64,000 bases of DNA from Bryobacterales bacterium. GTDB lineage: Bacteria > Acidobacteriota > Terriglobia > Bryobacterales > Bryobacteraceae. Where the stretch lies: contig PMUP01000081.1 in NCBI GenBank assembly GCA_003166865.1, positions 1-64,000 of the forward strand. Reading direction: 5' to 3'. The notes beneath the pieces were generated by a model. It was not told the DNA's origin. It saw only the letters and a program-made list of their open reading frames with translations, and did not search any database. Positions 58,498 to 64,000 of this stretch are shown one piece after another (the first letter of the stretch is position 1; each line of letters starts with the position of its first letter). The translations under genes and the position numbers were made by a program.

Positions 58498-59444
58498 GCG
58501 TCGCGCAAGCTCCTTCCGGTCAGCGTCAGGAATACCGTCTCCAGATCGGCGCGCTCGCTCGCCACGTGGTGGTAGAGGTGGCCTCGCTCCACCAGCCACT
58601 GCAAAATGCGCGGGGTTTCGGTGGCCAGATCCTCAACGCCCACCCGCAACGTTCCGGCTTCGAGTTTCGCGGAACGGACGCCCGGCAGGGCTTGCAGCTC
58701 ATTCAGGCGGAGGCCGTCGTTTCCGTCTCCGTCCCGCGTGTCATCCAGCTCCACGGCCAGCAGGTTCGTTACGGGCAGCAAGCGATAGAGGCCCTGCAAG
58801 GTGTCATCGGCGACGACCTTGCCGTGGTCAATGATGATGACGCGATCGCACAGGCGCTCGGCCTCTTCCATGTAGTGCGTGGTATAGACCAGCGTCTTGC
58901 CGCGCTGTTTCAGGACCTCGAGGTTATCGAAGATGGCATTCCGGCTTTGGGGATCGACCCCGACGGTGGGTTCATCCAGAAGCAGGATCTGCGGATCGTG
59001 CAGGAGCGCGGCGGCGAGGTTGAGACGCCGCTTCATGCCGCCGCTGTAGTTCTTGACGCGGTCATTGGTGCGGTCCGCCAGGCCGACAAGCTCGAGCGCT
59101 TCGCCGATGGCACGCTTGGCTGCTGCTCCATCCAGATCATAGAGCGCCGCGAAAAGTTCGAGGTTGGCTTGCGCGGTCAGCTCGTCGAAGAGCGCGAGAT
59201 CCTGCGGTACCAGCCCGATGCGCCGCTTGTTGGGATCGGTGTCGCCGGCTAACGTGCGGCCTTCGATCCGCACCGAACCTGAGTCGGGGCGGACCAAGCC
59301 GGCAATCATGGAGACTGTGGTGGTCTTGCCTGCGCCGTTGGGACCCAGCAGCCCGATAGTCTCGCCCGCGGCGGCGTGCAGGGAAACGCCGTTGACGGCT
59401 ACGAGAGCGCCGTAACTTTTCTTGAGAGCGTCAACTTCGAGCAT
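58494..59444 (-). CDS. ABC transporter ATP-binding protein
   Basis: A 316-residue ATPase of the DrrA/CcmA-like group. Walker A is LLGPNGAGKTTTVSMIAGLV, the Q-loop RIGLVPQDLALFDELTA, the signature NYSGGMKRRLNLAAALLHDP and Walker B ILLLDEPTVGVDPQSRN, followed by the switch His in YTTHYMEEAE. A C-terminal extension (about 220-316) is typical of the group. It partners the permease at 57190-58497 (four-base overlap). Its own start at 59444 is the standard MLEVDALKKSYG. Confidence 0.94.
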   Translation of the reverse strand: MLEVDALKKSYGALVAVNGVSLHAAAGETIGLLGPNGAGKTTTVSMIAGLVRPDSGSVRIEGRTLAGDTDPNKRRIGLVPQDLALFDELTAQANLELFAALYDLDGAAAKRAIGEALELVGLADRTNDRVKNYSGGMKRRLNLAAALLHDPQILLLDEPTVGVDPQSRNAIFDNLEVLKQRGKTLVYTTHYMEEAERLCDRVIIIDHGKVVADDTLQGLYRLLPVTNLLAVELDDTRDGDGNDGLRLNELQALPGVRSAKLEAGTLRVGVEDLATETPRILQWLVERGHLYHHVASERADLETVFLTLTGRSLRDA

Positions 59445-59541
59445 TGGTTTTCGCGCGGCAGTACCAAGGTCTCACGGATATACGCTGTGGTGCAAAGGAA
59501 TGTTCGAGGTGCGAGGCTGATTACGGCGCTACACTTTGAGA

Positions 59542-60306
59542 ATGAGGATTGTGGAGTTTGCGGTGTCCGTGGCGGCCTTCGCGTCGTTGCTGTGCGCACC
59601 GGCGCCCGCGCAATGGCTCAACTACCCCACGCGTGGAATCCCGCGCACGGCCGACGGCAAGCCCAATCTGTCGGCGCCGGCTCCGAAGACAGCGGACGGG
59701 AAACCCGATCTCTCCGGAGTCTGGGAGCACCTGAACGCGCGCACCTCCGCCTACTATCTGGATCGGACCGACATTCCGTGGCAGCCGTGGGCGAAGGCGC
59801 TGTTCGACCAGAACATTGCGAACAATCAGATCAACAACCCGGAGGGCCACTGCCTGCCGCGCGGCCTGCCCAAAGCAGATGCGTTCGATCTCCACAAAAT
59901 CATCCAAACACCAGAACTCATCGTGATTCTCTACGAATATCAGACCACCTATCGGCAAATATTCACAGACGGGCGTGAGCTTCCCAAAGATCCCAACCCC
60001 ACTTGGGCGGGCTACTCGACCGGACATTGGGAGGGAGACACGCTGGTGGTGGAATCCAACGGCTTCAATGGGAAGGCCTGGCTTTCCTACCGTGGCAATC
60101 CGACCTCGGATGGCATGCATCTCACCGAGCGAATGCGCCGGCGGGATTTCGGGCACATGGACATTCAGATCACCATCGACGATCCGAAAGCTTACACGAA
60201 ACCATGGACCGTCGAACTGCATCCGCAGCTGATTCCGGATACGGAACTTATGGAATTCGTCTGCGACGAGAATGAAAAGGACTTGCGGCACCTGACCACG
60301 AAGTAG
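59542..60306 (+). CDS. Secreted G-x-W-E-G-x family protein
   Basis: A 254-residue exported protein. ATG 59542 gives a signal peptide (VEFAVSVAAFASLLCAPAPA). The start of the mature chain has a repeated motif, QWLNYPTRGIPRTADGKPNL and KTADGKPDLSGVWEH, then EGHCLPRGLPKADAFDLHKI, RQIFTDGRELPKDPNPTWAG and YSTGHWEGDTLVVESNGFNG, and ends TELMEFVCDENEKDLRHL. It is close to 60316-61356, which lies next to it in opposite orientation, and shares the N-terminal layout with it. Function unknown. Confidence 0.87.
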   Translation: MRIVEFAVSVAAFASLLCAPAPAQWLNYPTRGIPRTADGKPNLSAPAPKTADGKPDLSGVWEHLNARTSAYYLDRTDIPWQPWAKALFDQNIANNQINNPEGHCLPRGLPKADAFDLHKIIQTPELIVILYEYQTTYRQIFTDGRELPKDPNPTWAGYSTGHWEGDTLVVESNGFNGKAWLSYRGNPTSDGMHLTERMRRRDFGHMDIQITIDDPKAYTKPWTVELHPQLIPDTELMEFVCDENEKDLRHLTTK

Positions 60307-60315
60307 GGCGCGCGG

Positions 60316-61356
60316 TTATTTCTTGCGGACCGCTTTTCGCTCGCCGGCTCCGGCGTGAAAGGTAAAACCCGTCACCATGCCCTGAGCATCCCGCATGAAC
60401 TCGACCCAGTCTCCATTGGTGCGCGAGACAAAGCGCGTCTCCGAATTAGCCACCAGCGGCAGCTTCAGCGGGTTCGCGCCCTCGCGCAGGAATAAGAGAT
60501 CGGCTTCGATTGTGATCACTGCTTCGTGTCCGGGCGTAAACTCGTAAGTCCCGGCATATTTCGAGAGGATCTGGGGCGCGAGCTTGATGGTCTCAATCCC
60601 GCCGATCATATGCGGGACCGAGCGGTCGTTCTCGCATACCGTCTCCAGAAGGTCGGTGTCGGCCGCGAAGGTCTTGTCGATCTTAAACGAAAACGGGTGT
60701 GTAAACGCCCCCGGATCGTCAATGGTCATCAGCAAATCCATGTGTCCGAAATCGCGGCGGTGGAAACGCTCGGTAATGCGGAGGGCTTCCGTTTGAGGAT
60801 GGCCTTCCACGTCCAGCCAGCTTTTGCTGTTGAATCCGGCGGTGTCGACCACCAGCGTGTCTCCTTCCCAATGTCCGACCGAGTAGCCCAGCCAGGTGGG
60901 ATTGGGATCTTTCGGAAGCTCGCGGCCGTCGGTAAAGATGGTTCGATAAATGCTGTTGGTGCTGCCCTGATACAGAAGCGCAATCAGCCCCTGAGTTTGG
61001 ATGATCCGGGTCAAGTCGACGATATGGTAGTAGGGAAAAGGGTCGGGCAGGCAAGTGGCGCGCGGAGCGTCCTTCGCCATGTCGCGGACCCGCTGCTGGT
61101 ACAGTGCTTCGGCCCACGGCTGGATATCACGGGGACCGAGGTCTCTCGCGATATTCCGATCGTAGCCTCCCATGCCCGTTCCCTTCCAGATGCCGGAGAG
61201 ATCCGGTTTTCCATCTGCGGTGCGAGGCGCGGGCGCGGCAAGATTCGGTTTGCCATCGGCGGTGCGCGGGATGCCGGGGGTAGGGTAGTTGAGCCACTGC
61301 GCGCCAAGGGGCGCGCACATTCCTGACACGGCCAGCGCAATCGCGAGCTTGTTCAT
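60316..61356 (-). CDS. Secreted G-x-W-E-G-x family protein with C-terminal DUF3471-like domain
   Basis: A 346-residue exported protein, signal peptide about residues 1-20. It has the same N-terminal layout as 59542-60306 (QWLNYPTPGIPRTADGKPNL, TADGKPDLSGIWKG), the family motif YSVGHWEGDTLVVDTAGFNS and TDLLETVCENDRSVPHM. It adds about 85 residues: LSKYAGTYEFTPGHEAVITI, LLFLREGANPLKLPLVANSE and FVSRTNGDWVEFMRDAQGMV. That segment resembles DUF3471, a lipocalin-like domain common at the end of acidobacterial enzymes. The function of both parts is unknown. Confidence 0.85.
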   Translation of the reverse strand: MNKLAIALAVSGMCAPLGAQWLNYPTPGIPRTADGKPNLAAPAPRTADGKPDLSGIWKGTGMGGYDRNIARDLGPRDIQPWAEALYQQRVRDMAKDAPRATCLPDPFPYYHIVDLTRIIQTQGLIALLYQGSTNSIYRTIFTDGRELPKDPNPTWLGYSVGHWEGDTLVVDTAGFNSKSWLDVEGHPQTEALRITERFHRRDFGHMDLLMTIDDPGAFTHPFSFKIDKTFAADTDLLETVCENDRSVPHMIGGIETIKLAPQILSKYAGTYEFTPGHEAVITIEADLLFLREGANPLKLPLVANSETRFVSRTNGDWVEFMRDAQGMVTGFTFHAGAGERKAVRKK

Positions 61357-61452
61357 GATGAATCCAAAAGGAACATACAGCGCTCGATTGTGTCAAGTGG
61401 TTGCGCGACGCGTTCCTGAGGCGCATACTCGAACATTGATCAGGAGGAGACC

Positions 61453-63042
61453 ATGCGTCGTCGTGATGCGATTGCGGGAATGCTCGCCGCAATTGGAGGC
61501 AGCACGGTGGGATGTCGCGAAGTGACGCCGGGAGGAAACAGCACCTCCGGCGGGCAGCCCACGCTCGATGAATTGCGGCTGGACGCGCAGGCGGTCGGGT
61601 TCGATCTCTCCGACAGCGAGCTGAAAGCCATCCATTCATATGCGGCCGATTTCCTGAAGGCCGCGGATCGGGTGTCGAAAGCCACGCCACCGGGACGCGC
61701 GCCAAAGTATGGCTTGCGAGAATCCACGCGGCCGCCGGCTTCCGAAAATCTTCTCAATGCCTGGTACGTCACTGCGTCCATCAAGGGCGCGCCTTCGGGG
61801 CCGTTGGCGGGCAAGAGAATCGCCATCAAGGATAACGTCTGCGTCGCGGGTCTGCCGATGATGAACGGCTCAAAAGTGATGGAGGGGTTCGTTCCCGCGA
61901 CCGACGCGACCGTGGTAACGCGGCTCCTGGACGCCGGCGCCGAAATCACCGGCAAGTCCGTGTGCGAGAGCTTTTGTATGAGCTTTGGCAGCCACACCGG
62001 CGATACCGGATTCGTGCTGAACCCACACGATCACACACGCACTACCGGCGGATCTTCCAGCGGCAGCGCGGCCCTGGTTGCGTCGAGCGTTGTCGATATG
62101 GCGGTGGGATGCGATGAAGGCGGCTCCATCCGCGTGCCCTCCGCGTTCTGTGGCATCGTTGGGCTGAAGCCGACGTGGGGACTGGTGCCGTTCACCGGCA
62201 TTTTCCCGCTCGAGATGACCATCGATCACGTCGGCCCGATGGCTCGCAATGTACACGATTGCGCCTTAATGCTTGAAACATTGGCTGGGCCCGATGGTCT
62301 CGATCCGCGGCAAAATGCCGCGTGGCAGCGACAGCCTTACACCACCCTGTTGAAGGCCGGAGGCAACGGGCTTCGAATCGGCATCTTGAAAGAAGGATTC
62401 GGGCTGCCGGACGGCGAGAAAGACGTGGATGCGCTTGTACTCGACGCAGCGCGCCGCTTTGAACACGCTGGCGCACAGGTGAGCGAGGTCTCCGTCAAGG
62501 AGCACACTACGCTGGCGCTGGATTGTCTGAACCTGGTGTCGGCGGGGATGGCGCCGGTGGCACGCGATGCGATGGGCATCAACTGGAAGGGTCATTATCA
62601 AATCGAGCTGGCTGAGTTCTACGTGAAGCATCGCCAGGAGCGCGCCGCTTTGTTTCCGCCCGAGGTGAAGTTGTGGCTGGTGATGGAGCGGATGCTGGAT
62701 CGCACCGGGGACGGTCTGTATTATGCGCGCGCCCAGAACGCGGCCCTCACCGTGCGCGCGGCATACGACCATGCGCTCGAACAGGTGGACGTGCTGGTGA
62801 TGCCGACGGTGGCCGCCCGGCCGCCCAAGCTGCCGCCCGCTAGCGTGGATTTCGCAACCAGCATGAAGCTGTCCGACGGCGCGGCGCTGAACACGCCGCA
62901 GTTCGACTTGACGGGTCACCCCGCGTTGAGCGTGCCTTGCGGGAAGATGGATGGGTTGCCGATCGGAATGATGATCGTGGGCCGAATGGGCGACGACGCG
63001 ACGGTGCTGCGCGCGGGGTATGCGTTTGAGCAACTCGGGTGA
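61453..63042 (+). CDS. Amidase (amidase signature family)
   Basis: A 529-residue protein with the amidase signature. The Ser-cisSer-Lys triad is indicated by IAIKDNVCVAG (Lys about residue 125), TTGGSSSGSAALVAS (about 197-211) and GCDEGGSIRVPSAFCGIVGL (nucleophile Ser about 227). The N-terminus MRRRDAIAGMLAAIGGSTVG followed by a Cys may be a lipoprotein or twin-arginine leader. AGGAGG lies before the ATG. The family hydrolyses amides such as indole-acetamide or aryl amides; the substrate is not known. It overlaps the GNAT gene by 23 bases. Confidence 0.93.
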   Translation: MRRRDAIAGMLAAIGGSTVGCREVTPGGNSTSGGQPTLDELRLDAQAVGFDLSDSELKAIHSYAADFLKAADRVSKATPPGRAPKYGLRESTRPPASENLLNAWYVTASIKGAPSGPLAGKRIAIKDNVCVAGLPMMNGSKVMEGFVPATDATVVTRLLDAGAEITGKSVCESFCMSFGSHTGDTGFVLNPHDHTRTTGGSSSGSAALVASSVVDMAVGCDEGGSIRVPSAFCGIVGLKPTWGLVPFTGIFPLEMTIDHVGPMARNVHDCALMLETLAGPDGLDPRQNAAWQRQPYTTLLKAGGNGLRIGILKEGFGLPDGEKDVDALVLDAARRFEHAGAQVSEVSVKEHTTLALDCLNLVSAGMAPVARDAMGINWKGHYQIELAEFYVKHRQERAALFPPEVKLWLVMERMLDRTGDGLYYARAQNAALTVRAAYDHALEQVDVLVMPTVAARPPKLPPASVDFATSMKLSDGAALNTPQFDLTGHPALSVPCGKMDGLPIGMMIVGRMGDDATVLRAGYAFEQLG

Positions 63043-63592
63043 CGCTGCTCGGCTGGAGACGCCTCGCCTGGAGCTGCGCCCGCTGGAGCTCGCCGATGCG
63101 GAGCAGACCCAGCGGCTATTTCCCAAGTGGGAGATCGTGAAGTTTCTGGCAAGCCGAGTTCCCTGGCCTTATCCCGATGATGGCGCTTTGAGCTACTACC
63201 GCGACGATGCGCTTCCAGCGATGGCGCGTGGAGAGGAGTGGCATTGGTCGCTGCGATTGAAGAGCGACCCTCGTGAACACATCGGCGTCGTTTCGCTCAT
63301 GAAAGCAGAGAACAACAATCGGGGGTTCTGGCTCGGCTTGCGATGGCAACGCCAAGGCCTGATGACCGAAGCCGTCGAGGTAGTCACAGATTATTGGTTC
63401 GACGAGCTGGACTTCTCTGTGCTGCGCGCACCGAAAGCGGTGCTGAACACCGCTTCCAGGAGAATCTCAGAAAAGACCGGTATGCGCGTGGTGGCGGTGG
63501 AGGAAAGGGATTACGTTAGCGGACGGTTTCCGAGCGAGATCTGGGAGACCACCGCCGATGAATGGCGCGCGCATAGAAGTAATAGTCGCTAA
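63020..63592 (+). CDS. GNAT family N-acetyltransferase
   Basis: A 190-residue acetyltransferase of the RimJ/RimL type: ARLETPRLELRPLELADAEQ at the start, then EHIGVVSLMKAENNNRGFWL and GLRWQRQGLMTEAVEVVTDY (the acetyl-CoA loop as QRQGLM), and VLNTASRRISEKTGMRVVAV. It may modify a protein N-terminus or an antibiotic. It begins inside the amidase gene (23-base overlap), so the two are probably expressed together. Confidence 0.9.
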   Translation: MRLSNSGDAARLETPRLELRPLELADAEQTQRLFPKWEIVKFLASRVPWPYPDDGALSYYRDDALPAMARGEEWHWSLRLKSDPREHIGVVSLMKAENNNRGFWLGLRWQRQGLMTEAVEVVTDYWFDELDFSVLRAPKAVLNTASRRISEKTGMRVVAVEERDYVSGRFPSEIWETTADEWRAHRSNSR

Positions 63593-63597
63593 CGCGG

Positions 63598-63603
63598 TAT
63601 AAT
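63598..63603 (+). promoter_or_regulatory. Candidate -10 box (TATAAT)
   Basis: A perfect TATAAT in the 93-base gap upstream of the ABC-F gene (63686). No -35 box was recognised at the usual distance. Support is the hexamer alone. Confidence 0.28.
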
Positions 63604-63685
63604 CAAATCACAGCGGATCACGATTCCTCAGTCTTGGTTTAATAGGCTGGCTCGATCCGCAAATCCCAAGTAAGTACCTTCTACC

Positions 63686-64000
63686 TTGATCTCAGTCAAC
63701 GAACTATCCATGCGCTTCGGCGCCCGCATTCTGTTTGAAGATGTAACCACGACGTTCCAGCAGGGACGCCGCTACGCGATCACCGGCCCCAACGGATCGG
63801 GCAAATCGACGTTTATGAAAATCCTGACCGGGGAAATCGAACCCGAGAAGGGTTCCGTAATCCGGCCGAAGAAGATCGGCATACTGCGCCAGGATCAGTT
63901 CGCGTTCGATTCTTTTCGCGTCCTGGACACGGTGATCATGGGAAACGCTCCGCTTTGGGACGCATTGCAGGAGCGTGAAAAGTTTTACGACAATCCGAAT
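63686..64000 (+). CDS. ybiT: ABC-F family ATPase, N-terminal part (YbiT-like)
   Basis: The first 105 residues of an ABC-F protein cut by the right edge. From TTG 63686 it reads LISVNELSMRFGARILFEDV, then GRRYAITGPNGSGKSTFMKI (Walker A), TGEIEPEKGSVIRPKKIG, and ILRQDQFAFDSFRVLDTVIM. The QDQFAF segment and the DxVIMG region match YbiT among the E. coli ABC-F proteins. ABC-F proteins act on the ribosome to aid translation or resist antibiotics. ATG 63710 would be a shorter start but would lose the first strand. No membrane segments are expected. Confidence 0.9.
   Translation, partial: MISVNELSMRFGARILFEDVTTTFQQGRRYAITGPNGSGKSTFMKILTGEIEPEKGSVIRPKKIGILRQDQFAFDSFRVLDTVIMGNAPLWDALQEREKFYDNPN

Overview
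The window looks like about 64 kb of a chromosome from the Acidobacteriota, most likely the Solibacter/Bryobacter lineage. Evidence for this is moderately high GC, three secreted von Willebrand-type proteins of the acidobacterial VWFA-related kind, a DUF1501/DUF1800 pair, two membrane-anchored Ser/Thr kinases (one with a beta-propeller sensor, one with TolB-like and TPR domains), and very many secreted hydrolases. No rRNA, tRNA, complete insertion sequence, phage or CRISPR array was recognised. Gene density is high, short operons with ATGA/GTGA overlaps are common, and only one gap exceeds 300 bases (12506-12829).

Layout. 1-6147: secreted proteins sharing a G-x-W-E-G-x motif, two of them fused to a metallo-beta-lactamase domain, with a DUF6152 protein, a carboxymuconolactone decarboxylase-like protein and a decayed DUF4160/DUF2442 pair. 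6149-8835: SDR oxidoreductase, metabolite:H+ symporter, DUF2911 protein. 8840-11791: DUF1501/DUF1800 pair. 12011-16975: SnoaL-like protein, pirin, bacilliredoxin, M28 peptidase, truncated haemoglobin, a frameshifted DUF4126 gene and a CopG-like protein. 16984-22612: tandem alpha/beta hydrolase, ECF sigma factor with anti-sigma-like partner, SDR, DinB, and a VOC/GntR divergent pair. 22609-24685: an operon for an arylmalonate-decarboxylase-like protein and a hydroxyacid-oxoacid transhydrogenase-like dehydrogenase. 24722-28176: subtilase with a repetitive Ser/Trp/Gly tail and an M28 peptidase. 28277-30411: a small toxin-antitoxin island (ParDE, two DUF433 genes, a broken DUF5615 toxin, a frameshifted unknown gene). 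30458-37295: two VWA proteins divergent from a kinase/propeller protein, then a SnoaL-like protein. 37350-39278: DUF6152 plus two tandem G-x-W-E-G-x proteins. 39280-43652: an MFS transporter and a single-module NRPS-like enzyme. 43854-50513: glycine-zipper surface protein, then a cysteine desulfurase / mnmA / acyltransferase / VWA operon, and a TPR protein. 50557-57176: PQQ-cytochrome dehydrogenase, S9 peptidase, TPR kinase and a leftover 3' end of a second S9 gene. 57190-64000: ABC-2 exporter, two more G-x-W-E-G-x proteins, amidase, GNAT and the start of an ABC-F ATPase.

Together the genes suggest a soil heterotroph investing in exported peptidases, esterases and oxidoreductases. The best candidates for something not well described are the seven-copy secreted G-x-W-E-G-x family with its DUF6152 and metallo-beta-lactamase associations, the exported arylmalonate-decarboxylase-like/transhydrogenase operon, and the small NRPS-like locus whose adenylation pocket appears to lack the amino-group-binding aspartate. 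Several genes are visibly decaying. All family assignments come from reading motifs by eye, without database searches.
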